From the NCBI GenBank assembly GCA_014773175.1, contig VXCM01002567.1, positions 1 to 64,000 of the forward strand: a DNA stretch of 64,000 nt. Reading direction: 5' to 3'. Positions 12,601 to 26,300 of the stretch are shown piece after piece. Positions within the stretch are counted from its first letter, which is position 1. Each line of letters opens with the position of its first letter. Origin of the DNA: Lucifuga dentata. Lineage: Eukaryota; Chordata; Actinopteri; Ophidiiformes; Bythitidae. The notes under the pieces were generated by a model, which saw only the letters and a list, made by a program, of their open reading frames with translations, did no database searches and was not told the origin of the DNA. A program made the translations under genes and the position numbers.

Positions 12601-15302
12601 TATTATGTATTTATGAGTCTTGCTATATTAATATTTGTCCTGCTGGCTCTTTATATGTCCTCTTTCTCTTGGAGGGCCAATAAAGTTAAACTGTAAATTT
12701 GCAGATTCTGTTATAAATAGTTAACCTGTTGATTAGTCCCCGATGCACTTAAAACACACTTAATGCTCCCAATGTTTGCCTTCCAGGTCATGGAGTCACT
12801 GAAGAAGATGGCAGGAAATGAGTATGTGGGTTTCAGCAATGCCACGTAAGTCCATCTGTAATAAGGAGTTCTATTTTTATAACTTTCACCTGTAGAATTT
12901 TTTTTTCTATACCTTTATTCCCCCTGGCTATCATACCAGTATGTGATGAGAAGACTGAGTCTCTCACTAGTAATAATACTAATAATACATTCCATTTATA
13001 CGGCACTTTTCTAGATAACCAAAGTTGCTTTACAAGACAAAAAAAAGTAGTATACAGCGTATGATTTTGGCAATCGGTATTATTTTAAAATTGAACAAAC
13101 TAGTGCAGTGCCCGTTCAAAACGTGTCTGTTCGGAATGTGCTGCCTTTATGGTGCATGCCACCTGCCATCATTTTGTTCTGCACGTCCTCGTGAGCTAGC
13201 TTTGTTTGCTGTACGGGGTCGGGTTGAGACCATCCACTGGAGCAGAGCATATGCTGCCGTGCTCGGAGTGTATCCTGCTGCACGGACTACTTTTTACCGG
13301 CACAGTTTGAGAACCGCTCATCCAAATAACTTCACATGCGGCACTGCACGTCCTTGGTTCCTAAGCAACAAACCTGCTGAATTTCAACTTCATACAGTGT
13401 TGTTGTAGTTGTAGAGATACAGACAGAGATTACTGTCTTTATGGTTAGATGAGTTGTAACAGCTTGAAGGTAGAAAGTGTCTTAATTAAGACAACAATGA
13501 ACTACGGAGACTGCTAACATTTTATGTGAGGCTGCCCACGAAACTGCAAATTAGATTCGTAATAGACTTAAGTTATTGAGCGTACAAGTCTGGTGGATTC
13601 TTAAAGGAGTTATCTTCACGTTTCAATCAGCCACAAAACTCAGCATTCTCTGTGCTAAAGCAATAACATGCACAGCGCAGAGACCTGTACATGTGTCCTG
13701 AAAAAGAATGCGTGCCGGGGCTCATGTTGCAGTATCGTCACATGACGGCATGAGAGGTGTGATCATACGGTACACACGAGGGCTACACTTATGGCATTTC
13801 AACACACATACGCACACACACATTTCCTTCCTCTGTGTAATGGTCTGTGCTGTACTGTGCCCTTTGTTTGACAGGTTCCAGTCAGAGCGTGAGTCAGGAG
13901 ACAGGAATTTCGCCATTGGCTACTACCTGAAAGAAAAAAAGGTCTGACGTCACTGTCGAGTGTTGCTTCTATGTTGCCCAACAAAGTGGACACACACTAA
14001 TTGCATCATGACAAAGTACTCTTGCTGTAGAAAAACTATTATTCACCTATATACCTTTCAGCTCTAAATTTTGTTGTGATAAATTTTATCTTCAGAGATC
14101 ATATTTGACCTTTGAAAACACAAGTTAATGCTGTTGACCTGTAGGGCAGCATTTCTGTTTCTCTCCCTGTCTGTCTTCACGTCTTTAACACTGTCAAACT
14201 GCCACTTTATTACAGTAAAAGCCCAATCAGAAAATGTTCTGTGGGCATATTCACATATATACATATTTGATTTCCAAATTTTAAAAGTCAACATTTTTCT
14301 CAGCAGGTTATAACTGAAATATAAGCCAGAAACACACCAAATGCAGCTACATGCTGTTAATGAAAGTTCATCATTAACCTGTTTTATTTTAAACTCTTTT
14401 GTCGTCTGCAGTGTTTTCCAGAAGGGACAGACATGACCTCTGTTCTGGACTTCTACTTTCAAGTGAGTCTAACACAGATTTTTTTTTTTTTTTTTCCGTT
14501 CTGGTGTCAGTTTTCGTCGCGTTCATTTTTAATGACAGAATATCGTTTTCCTGTTTTGTCTCTGCTTTTCTTCCGCTCACCAAGATCAGATCACCAAGCG
14601 TCAGAGCTCCTAGTGTTCATTGGCTAGGCTGCTTCTCTGTCTACCATGTCTGACCAGCATATCCCTTTCTGTCTGCCACCTTAAGCATATTTCCATCTGG
14701 GTGCTGCTTTACTTTCAAACTCCGTCACTGCTCTCATTTTTCTTTCACACTTGACCTTCTCCATCTCTGTTCTTTGCTCGCCACAAACTATGTTTCCACG
14801 AACTGACACGAGGCACATGTCTTGCTGCCACCTGTGTGTTGTGTGTGTGTGTGTGTGTGTGTGTGTATGGGAGGTGGGAGGGGTAAGTATGCTGACTGCT
14901 CGTGTGGACAAAATGCCACCAAGCTGTTATCCCCACCCACCACATGATGAGTGGTGGGTGGGGATAACCCACCACCCACCACTCACCACCCACCACCATG
15001 TGTTAACAGCTTCTTTAAGCCATTAACACAGCGTGAACAACATTTCCTTCTTGGTAAGATTTTGGTGTAAAAATATGATCGCCTTGGTCTAAATTACAAA
15101 TTGGAGGCTGGAACATAGAAAGTTGTCTCATCTCCATTTTTATTTTCATGTCTTTACACCTCTTTGCAAACAACAAGGGAGGAATTTCTCAAAATTGGAA
15201 ATCTTAATTCAGTTATTTCACAACTTTGCCCACTGTAATTTTAAAGCAGCACAGTTAAAATGTGTTCGAGAAAAACGCAATCGAAAAAGAATGACACAAA
15301 TT

Positions 15303-15360
<58 letters not shown>

Positions 15361-18300
15361 AACTTCCAGTTATGTTCCATTGAAGTGACCTGCGAGAGCA
15401 CCAGTGTCATGGCGGCCACTCTAGCCAACGGCGGTATCTGCCCGATCACGGGTGAGCGTGTGCTGAGCCCTGAGGCGGTGAGGAACACCCTGAGCCTCAT
15501 GCACTCCTGCGGCATGTACGACTTCTCAGGACAGTTCGCCTTCCATGTAAGTACATTAACGTCCAGAGTTTAAGGAAGAGACGCCTTACAGGTCCTCAGT
15601 TGGCGGTTTTCTTAAGTACACACGACAAATACTAGTGTCATCTGCAACAGTGAAAAGATGACTCTGGGATGAATAATAATAATAACTTTATTTATATTTT
15701 TCACAGACTGTAGTCATACTGTAGTCAGGAAAGTGCTTTACATGAAGATAAAACAAAATAGGAGGTAAAAAAAAAAATACCTTAAAATTAAACAATAAAA
15801 ATTGTACAAAACAACATTTATAAAATAATGAAAAAAAGCAATATTGGGAAAAAAAAACAGGATAAAAACAATAAAATCAAAAACACATCATCCAAAAGCC
15901 TGCTTAAATAAATGAGTCTTAAGATGCTTTTTTAAAAGTGCCCAAGTGTTTCTGCTGATCTTAACTCCAGACTTGGTTTCCTTGGGTTTTAAAATATGTG
16001 TGAGGCACCATCGGCAATTTCTGACCTGATGATCTGAGGGACGAGATGGGGATGTACGGAACCGACCAGCTCTGAGATGTATTTTGGTGCTTGATTGTGT
16101 AAAGCTCTCAAAGTGAAAGCTAATACTTTAAAATTAATTCTAAAATGAGTTAGTTGAAAGTCTCAGCAGCATTTTGAACGGTTTGGAGTGTATTTAAAAG
16201 TGGTTTATTTAAGCAGGTAAAAGAGAGTTACAATAATCTAATCTGGAAGAGATAAAAGCATGAATAATCATTTCCGCGTCTTCTTTCGATACTATAGTTC
16301 TCAGTTTGGCTATATTTCTAAGGTGGAAGAAACAATAAAATGATTCTGTCTTTGAATAGAACGATTCTATCAAATACAAAGAATGTTATAGTAAAGAATA
16401 TAATATAAAGAATAGTTGGATGAAAAGAAGCAGCTGACATGAATCCACATGTAACAGAGGAGACGCTTGGCTTCTACATCATCAGCCCAACAACAACAGG
16501 AGTGAGCACCAACTAGCCACTGGGACAAAAGGAGGGAATTGTAAAAAAAAAAAATAAAAATTCAATCCAATTTAGTAAATTGGGCATGGAACTCACCAGT
16601 CGTGTTGTTAATAAACAGTTAATAACCGTAGTGTATTTTACATACACTATGGATCAGAAGTTTGAGGCCACTCCCAGACTTTAAAAAAAAAAAAAAAAAA
16701 TCATCAATACATTGTTTGTTTTACAATTTATTGCACAGGAAATGACAAAAATACATAAAATAAATGTAACTAATTAGTTTTCAAGAAGAATTTGTCAACG
16801 AGAACACGTTATGTAGCCACTATGGCTGAAGAAATTATTTTTAATGAAGGCATCAGTCTGTATTAATGCACTGACACTCCAGTTGTGTTCTAACTCACAG
16901 TTGATATAGAACAATTTGTGCATGGAGTGCTTCAGGTATTCATCTTCCACATGTGCTCTTGGAGGGGAATTACCATAAATCAGACAAGGATTTCCTGAAC
17001 CATACAATGTCAGTGTTATAAAAAAAAACAGTTCCAGGCAGTGTGTGGATCTCCTTTTAGTGAAGTGGAGGTAAAGTAAGGCTTTTTATGAAAGCTTTTT
17101 ATTGATCAAAATTTCGTTTTTCAACAGTACAACGATCCAAAACATTCATCAAAATGATGCCAAAATTACATCCATTCAAAAGAGAAGCAAAAGGTTTTGA
17201 GAATTATGACTTGGCCAGAGGGGGTTACTTTGACCAAACCAAAGTCTGGGCCTGAAATGACTTCAGAGTGCTTTGATGTTGACAAATTCTTCTTGAAAAC
17301 TAATTACTTAAATTTATTTTACATATGTTTGTCATTTCCCATGCAATAAATTGTAAAACAAACAGTGTATTGATGATTTTTTTAAATCTGGGGATGGCCT
17401 AAAACTTCGGGCCTGTAGTGTACAATCTTAATTGATTTACATGTAAATAATGCAGCCCAATCCTGATCTATGACATTGAAGTCAGTTGCCGTTTGCAGTT
17501 GACATGCAGCCTGGAGTCAGCCTACCCAGGCCAAAGCAAACAGGTACAGCCGCCAAACCAACAAGGGTTTTCCAGTCAACATCCTGAACGAATTTAATCG
17601 AGCTGTTACTAGTGGATTAACAAAAGATGAACAAATGCATCCATTTTATTCATGTCTCTGCTTGTGTTCCATTGCACCAATTTTGTGGACTAACTTCTTT
17701 TATATCCTCCACAAGTATTAGTCACTTTTCCCGGTGTTGCTATAGCCTATCAGCTGTAGTCTTTTTTCTCAAATGTTAAATATTTTACTATGTAAGAATC
17801 TATAAAAATCAAGATGATGCTGGTTGATGTTTATTACATAGAAAAAAGCAAAAGCTGACAGGTTGCATCATTCTAAGATGAAATTTTTGTTATGATATGA
17901 TGCCAAATTCATTTTCCTGATGGCAGCACTTGTGTGGAACAAGTCTGACTTGTTGTTCATTTTACTTTGGCAGATGTGAGCCAATAAGTACAGCGTACAG
18001 GAAAACAGTTCCACTTATTAGTCAACAAGAAAATATAAGATTGGTAGAAGCATTTTATACTTGGATTAATGCTCCTTTCTTGCTTTTACACCAAATTTTT
18101 AGGACAGTTTACAAAGATAATTTAACAGCTGAAACTATCAGAATCAGAATGATCCGGTCGATAGTTTATTGAACTCGAGTGCTCCCTCGCCAGAGCCATG
18201 ATGTGTTTGCTTGCCTTCCTCTTTTCCATATCGAGTGAATGTAATGATGTAGGCAGCTGCGTTTATTTAACCTGTTTGTCTGTTTGCCTCGCTGTAGGTC

Positions 18301-20258
18301 GGTTTGCCAGCCAAGTCTGGAGTAGCAGGAGGGATTCTGTTGGTCGTGCCCAACGTGATGGGAATCATGTGCTGGTCACCTCCACTCGACAAGCTGGGCA
18401 ACTCAGTCAGAGGAATCCACTTCTGCACAGTATGTCACATTCCAGATAATAATTATGAATGAACACATGGAAATAATTAAGCACCATAATTATGCAGGAA
18501 TTTCCTTTAGTCCTAGCCCATAACTACTCTAACCCTGTTTTATCTAAACATGATAAAGGCCGTCACAGGTCATGCATTTCCAGCTCACACTATCAAGCGT
18601 GTCAGAATGAAAATGAAAGAAAAATGTCCAGTTTTCCCATTTCCAGTCTTTTTAGTGTGACTCATGAATCAGTTCCACACATATAAACTGTGGTCTCATT
18701 GCTTTTTGTTATTAATATCAGAGGCTTGTGTAATAGTGACCTTGTGCTTCTAATCCCACTTTGCTCCCATTATTTTGGAATGACTAAACCTGTTTACTAA
18801 GTAAATGATTAATGATTAATGATTACATGGAGGCAAACAGACAGAGCTCAGTATGACAGGAAGTCATGAATCCAGTCTAATCATGACTTTATTTGACTGC
18901 ATTCATACAATACAATACATATACACGTGTTGTTTTTGTTTAGTGTGTAACACAACTCCTAAATGCATCACGCAAATTTAAATGGAACATACAAACTCAG
19001 TAACCCTGCAAAATTTCATGTAATTTGACCTGTAGGTGTCACTATAATAATGCATTATTTTAAAGGACCAAACCAGACATTTTGCATGTCTGAGAAAATA
19101 TAGTCAATTTTCATACACGTAACGTTGCTATCATTTCCCAAAGCGTACTGCTGGAATGGTGAGTTAAAACTGTTTTTTCAACCTTCCAGACCTCCATTGG
19201 TTTCAGTTCATTCTGCTGCGCTATTAAAATAAACTTGTTGATACTTGAAACATTCTTGGGATAGGTCATCATCATGAACAACACGTATATTCAGGGTTTT
19301 TTTTAGAAATTTCCTAATTTAAGCGCAATAAAAAGCGTGGAGTGAATGTATGTCTCCATCAGGAAATATAGTCCCAAAAGAAGACTGTGTTTATTGAAAA
19401 ATTTAAACGACCATGACTTCATAAGGCTGCGTAACTATTAGCAGGCAAAACATGGATTTTTAAGGTGGGTGTATCGCTTGAATATTTGATTTTGAAAGAT
19501 TAAGAGATTTTGTAAAATATCAGGAAAATTGAAATACAATTTCATCCTTTGGGAAATGACTGTCAGTAACCTTACGAGTATGAAAATTGAATATATTAGG
19601 CTCAAACATGCAAAATGGACGGTATGGTCCTTTAAATTCAGAGCCGTGGCAGATGTGTGCATTCTGCTGTGAAGCTTTGTTTGCAGCACCTGTAGAAATT
19701 ACATGTTCATGTTCCAATTATTCTTCCCTCTCAGGATCTTGTGGAGCTTTTCAACTTCCACAACTATGACAACCTGAGGCACTTTGCCAAAAAGCACGAT
19801 CCTCGCAGAGAAGGAGGAGACCAGCGGGTAAGCGGGAACAAAACACCTCAAAACGCACACCCCTCTCTCATCAATGCCACAAACCAACACACGTTCTGTC
19901 CAAACCACGGTGCAGGCGAGCTCAGGTGACACCGAGGTCATTCAGGCTGAGATTTGATGGCTGTTGTTGAAAAAAAAAAAACTGAATGTCCATTTCGATC
20001 GCAGGAACTTAGTCCAAGTTTTGGTTCCTGGACTGTACTTCCACAGGTTTGTGTTCTCACAGGTGTCTGAATATTTCTGGAACTCGCTGTAGGTGTTTTC
20101 AGGCCTGATGGGCTTTTCTGTCCAGTTTGGACACGCTTAAAGTGGGTGGCTATTTTTTTTTTTTCGTTTGTTCGTTTTTCCTTTTCTTTTTCTTTTTTAG
20201 CTTGTTTTCTATAATAGTCGGTCATGAACTTTAGCTACAAGATGTCACAGCAAGCCAT

Positions 20259-20302
<44 letters not shown>

Positions 20303-23300
20303 GAACACAAGAAAGAAAAGAGACTAATTTGTTATTCGTGTCAATTGAAACAGCAACAAACCTTTGGACCGATGGATTACGAGAGTCTCCAACAGGAGCT
20401 CGCTCTGAAAGCTCCTCTGTGGAAAAAGGTGTCGCCCACTGAGCTGCACCAGGACAGCTCCACCACTGTAGTCTATAGGATGGACAAAGTCACCAAGCGC
20501 GACTAGAAAGGAGACGCACACCCTCACCTTGCCTCACCTCTCCTCCCACCTCTCACACCACCACCACCACCACCACCACCGCCACCANACCTTGCCTCAC
20601 CTCTCCTCCCACCTCTCACACCACCACCACCACCACCACCGCCACCACTCCTCTGCTACACCCTCAAATATGACTATAAATTAAGAAGAGGATTATTTAT
20701 TGCTTATGAAGCAGTTGCTGTGTACACAGTTGGGGAAGCTTCTGTTGTTTTTTTTTATTGCTAATGTAATAATGAGATAAGTAACTGCGTGTTTGTTTTT
20801 TCTCTGAATTCCAAATTAAAGGACCATACCACCCATTTTGCACATTTGAGCCTAATATATTCAATTTTCATACACGTAACGTCACTGAATCATTTCCCAA
20901 AGCATACTACTGGAACGGTGAATTAAAAATGTTTTTCCTGCCTTCCAGACCGCCATTGGTTTCAGTTCATTCTGGTACACTATTAAAATCAACTTGTTGA
21001 TACTTCATACGTTCTTGGGATGGGTAATCCATCATCATGAACAAGATGTGTATTCACAGTTTTTTTGTTTTTTTTTTAGAAGTTTTGTAATTTTAGTGTT
21101 TAAGTACAATAAAAAGTGTGGAGTGAATGTACGTCTCACCGGGGAATATAGTCCCAAAAGAAGACCTGCATTTATGGAAAAATTTAAATGGCCGTGACTT
21201 CATAAGGCTGCATAACTATTAGCAGGAGAAACATGGATTTTTAAGGTGGGTGTATCGCTTGAATATTTGATTTTGAAAGATTAAGAGATTTTGCAAGATA
21301 TCAGGAAAGCTGAAATACGGTTTTATCCTTGGGAAATGATTGTCAGTAACGTAACGTATGAAAATTGAATATTAGGCTCAAACATGCAAAATGGGTGGTA
21401 TGGTCCTTTAAGTCCTAACCCGCACCTCCTTGTTGCCTTAGAGCGTGTAGGATCTATAGAGCGTGTACAGCCGTGTTATCATGCAGTTTATGAAAACACA
21501 GAGTCCCCGTCACGTTTTCCACTCAAGGAAAATGTGTGTGTGTGTGTGTGTGTTTATTGTTGCAGCCTTCAGTTATGGCTCTTCATAGGTGCATGGGTGT
21601 AAAAGCCATATCAGTCCTCATAAAGCTCCTGAGTTGCCTGATATGACAGATGACTGCAGGGTTTGTCTAGGCTGCTTTCCAGAAGTATCCCAGCATGGTG
21701 TGTGTGCATGTGCGTGTGTGTGTTTTCAGCATGGTCACGCTGTGAAACGTCTGCTGAAGCTGGATGCTTTAGTTTAGACCTTCAGCTCCTCGGTGCTGGA
21801 ACAGAGTATTTTCGTTTTGAAATGTGAGCGTTTCATATGGTTCCGAGCTTCATGAAAATAAGGGAAGAATCCAACCTGCTGAAACATGATTCAGATTTTC
21901 TGAGCAGCAGAGGAAAGAGAGTTTATTAATTTTCATCTCATATTTGAAACGTCGACGTTCAGAAGGAAAATCATTTCAACTGACACTTTTTAGAGTTAAG
22001 TGACTCAACTCCACCGATTCAGAAAGACTCACAGCCCAGAAAACAGTCCTGCAATAAATACGACCTCATTTAAAGGACCATACTGGTGGTTTTGCATGTT
22101 TGAGCCCAATATATACAACCTGCACGCACGTTACGTTACTGACAACCGTTTCCCAAACCATACTACTAGAGCGGTAAATATTATAATTGTTTTCCTACCT
22201 TCCAGACTGTCATTGGTTTCAGTTTATTCCTGTATACGCTATAAAAATGAACTTGTAGAGACTTGAAACATGCTGAGATAAATAATCCATCACAGCAAAA
22301 ATCACATCGATTAAATTTTTGTATTTAACCGATCCGAATAGATTCCCAGAGAAGACGATGTACGTCTCCGCCAGGAAATATAGTCCCAGGAGAAGACGGC
22401 GTTTACTGATAAACTGAAAGCGACAGTCCCTCCTACATTTGGACGTATTATTAGCGAAACATTGAATTTTAAGGTGTGTGTATTACCTGAACGTTTGATT
22501 TTGAAATTTTAGGGGATTTGGCAAAATAACAGGAAAACTGAAACGCGGTTTTATGTTTTGGTAATTGGTTGTCAGTATCGTAATGGTGTGCAGGCTTAAA
22601 CGTGCAAAATCGCCGGTATGGTCCTTCAAATTGTTCAGTGTTTGCTCAGCTGTTTGTGGGTCGACTCAGTTTCAGGACGCACTTTGAGGCTGAACTTTAC
22701 AGAGGCTTTTTTTTTTTTTGNTTTTTTTTTTTTTATGGGACAGTATATTTAAGGGTGTTTCTAATATTTTCTCCACCTCATTCATTCATTTATATGTAGG
22801 AACCAAAATATTATTAACATTTAGAAACAAACTCCAGCCTCAAAAATGAGCCGAGTGCTGAATCAGCAACTTTCTGACACAGCATCAACAACAACTACAC
22901 GTTATTAGTTTCATAAAGTTTATATTTACTACAGCCTTGGATTTTATCACACTGAACTGTGTTTCTGGCCTCTGAGTATTGATTAGTATTTTGATTATCA
23001 GTATTTATTCAGTATTGTTCTTAACGTTCTCAGTGTTACTACTCTAGTAACTTAACCTGCTTTCCATACATGTAACTTACTGTATTTCTGAATGTACATT
23101 ACGGTGTATGTAGCTTTTTAGGCATTTTTATGTAGCTTTTTCAGTCCTTATAAATTTGTTAAAAAAAAACAAAAAACAAAACAAATTGTCTCCTGTAGGA
23201 AAAACTTATAAAAATTCTTGCACATGAATGTCATGTCAGCAGCTGCCTTAGACGTCTCCCTGCTGCAACCAGGGAGGTTTGATCTGTTTGTTAGGGAGTC

Positions 23301-23318
23301 AGATAATGAAACTGTAGT

Positions 23319-23350
<32 letters not shown>

Positions 23351-26300
23351 CAGCGGGTTTGATTGTTCTCTGAGCAATGGCTGCCAAAGACAATGATCCC
23401 TGTTCTTACTTTTCTCAGATATCTGTGTGCGCTTTTATGTTTGTGCTCATCATCATGTCGAGGTAAAACGTATTCAGAAGCCTCTGTCATCGTCACACAC
23501 CCTCTGAATCGTCACACACTTCCTGAGCAGCTTGTGTTGCACCTGCTGTGTATTTATTCTCCAGGATGCAAAAAGGCGAGTGTGTGTGTGTGTGTTGGTT
23601 ACTGTTATTTGTGTTGTGGGTCATGCTGCTTTCTGCCAAAGCTTTATAAGTCGATAGCACAGGAAGAAGTACAAGAGTGTCATTATTAAAGGACCATACC
23701 GGTGGTACGTTTGAGTCCACTAAATACTACCCGCATACATGTCAGGTTAAAGTCAACCATTTTCCATTATGGCTTCATAAAACAGCTGCTTTGCCGCTGT
23801 TTATTCCGTTTTTCCGTATGTAAATGGAGACTCATAAAGACATGCAGGGGCACATCGGACCAATTATCTTCTAATTCTTGTCTTTGTTTAATCAGCATGT
23901 CAGATGTTGCATGACACACTTCCTGCATTTATTGCTGTAATTGTCGACTCTCAGGACCACGTTACTTTGCATGAAGGTATATAAGCTGTGTGACTTTATA
24001 ATCAATAATTCTTCTCAGTCTCCTGAAAATGTGATTGTCACCTCAATCAAAATCATGACAGAGAGGCTTTTGAATTCATTTACCGTTCATTTTCCATGGA
24101 AATCATCTGATGGTTTTTATGAGTTCATATTATATTTTTATTATGTTTCCTGGTGTTGAAATGTCAGATTTTCCTCTTTGGATTCTTATGCTTGCATGCA
24201 TATTTTTGTATGATTTAATAAATGTGTTTAGAATCACACAATCAGCATATTTTAAGTTAATTTTATTGCCACATGTCGTTATTTCCAGGTATGTTGAATG
24301 TATCATGGATATAAATTTTATCCCGTGTTACATGGACATTACATGTATAATTGATCACTACAATTTAATGATCTTGGAATTGTAAGATTCTTTGAGTCAG
24401 AAATGTATGTATATGCAATTTTACAAGTATGACCAAAGTTTCATTTCTGAAAATGTCTTAAGATTGTGAAAATTGTTGAAGAAGCTGTTACTAATCTTAA
24501 AGGCTCTACATCCCAAAATACTTCAAATAAATGAAGTCCTACAGTTCCAAGCTCATGACTGTCATAATTTTTTACATTTTGATTTCTTTTCTTGGCCCAC
24601 GCTGTTGTGATGCTGTATGTAACGTCTCCATTTACTAAACTTAAGTGCTAAGATATTCACTTCCTGCACAGTATTGAGGAAATAATTAGGTTTGGGTGTG
24701 AAACTGCAGACGATATAGTGAAAATGGTGTTTTTGCTTTAGTGTATAAAATCTAATAAAGCGCTGTTATCGCTCATCTATTGCTCTTCTTTTATAACATC
24801 AGAGGGTCTGCTTGTTGGAAAAATAACCTTTAGGGCCTGAGAAAAGTATGGTGAGCCCAAACTGGAAATATTTAATCTGCCCATCAACTTATTTGAGGAA
24901 ACACGTCTGTGAAGGTACATCTCAGTCATCCAGGTAGAAAAATGCAATCAGGACTAAATTATTAGATTAAAAGGGAATGTGGGGAACGGAGAAAGGTAGA
25001 ATTTATCCCCATGTGGATCTTTAGACGATACACACACAATTACATCCATGCCTAAATGTGTAGGGGGTGTTTGGCGAAACACCAGGAAACTGATGTCAGT
25101 GTACACACCCTGACAAACAATGAAATAAGACTTTATGGATCAGAATGTTTATATCTCAGATAAAGAGGAATTGTACGACGGCATATTAGTGCCATATAAA
25201 GAAAAAAAATGAGGGGACATTATTTTGTGTTTTTAAACGTGCAAATTTGCCTGTTTAAAAACACAAAATAATGTCCCCTCATTTTTTTTCTTTATATGGC
25301 ACTAATATGCCATAATATGCCAAATTTTTCAAGTTTTTAAACAAATTTGCCAGGCAAATTTGTTTAAAAACTTGAAAAAAAGTCCATATGTTGTCCTTAT
25401 GCTATATGTTTTAAAAGTCTGTATGTTTATGATAATACGATGATGCGTATGTGTATGACAATTAGATTATTTTGTGCTAAAAGAACAATTTTCTTTATTG
25501 CTAAATCCAATAAAAAAGTATAATTTAGTAAGGTCTTGTAGGCTACTGAAGACATAGTTACAACATAATTTGCCAGTTTTAAAAGTCAGTATTTAATACA
25601 TGATACTACACTAAAAGCACAAGTGTTTCCTTACTGTTAAATCCAATGGAAAAGCATAATTTATTAAGATAATGTGCAGGCATAGTCCAGTGCGAGACTG
25701 TTAATTCCAATTCTTTATTTCTCCTTATTTTTCTGAGTTTTAAAAACTCCAGATTTAATAAGGTATAATTTAATAAGGTAAGGCGGTGATTCTCCCTATT
25801 ATTTTTTTGAGTTTAAAAAAAGTGGCAAATTTGCAAATTTAAAAACACGCAAATTTGTGAGTTTTTAAACTAGCAAATTTGCGTGTTTTGACAGCATATG
25901 GACTTTTAAAACATAGGGCATAAGGACAGGATACGGACATTTTTTTTTCGAGTTTTTAAAATGGCAAATTTGCGTGTTTTTAAACGCACAAATTTGCTCA
26001 TTTAAAAACACAAAATACTGCCCCTCGATTTTTCTTCATATGGCCCGAATACGTGTCATAGAATTGAGAGAGGTTAAAAGAAAAAAAAGGGTTATTTATG
26101 TCAAACTAGAGAAAAGAGGAGGGCTGAGGCTTGTCTGCTCTGTGCAGCGCTGCTCTGACAGCCATCCTCGTGCAAATCAAACACGAGACAGGAAGAAAAC
26201 ACAGGGAGCAGCTTTTGCAGAATCCAGAGTGGAAATCCACCATTACTAATATTTTGTCAACTTCCATTAAAAATACCTTTCATTGTACACAAAAGACATG

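Larger units (their letters stand above)
20507..24790 (+). other. gls: GAC 3' UTR and intron 14 sequence
   Basis: After the GAC stop come a (CAC)n tract, which is duplicated around an N, and then an inverted-repeat element at 20816-21411. Poly(A) hexamer candidates are ATTAAA at 20815-20820, formed at the element junction, and AATAAA at 21106-21111 inside it. AATAAA words also occur near 24.53 and 24.76 kb. The true 3' end cannot be fixed from sequence alone. The rest is intron for KGA. Confidence 0.45.

Noticed and set aside
14751..15026. Open frames rich in His/Thr or Cys/Val around CA/GT repeats (also 3516-3701, 20224-20442, 52759-52986, 58324-58548, 62763-62945)
   Set aside because: They are translations of dinucleotide repeats; where real coding is present (for example the GAC exon and STAT4 exon 1) it occupies only part of the frame and is set by splice sites.
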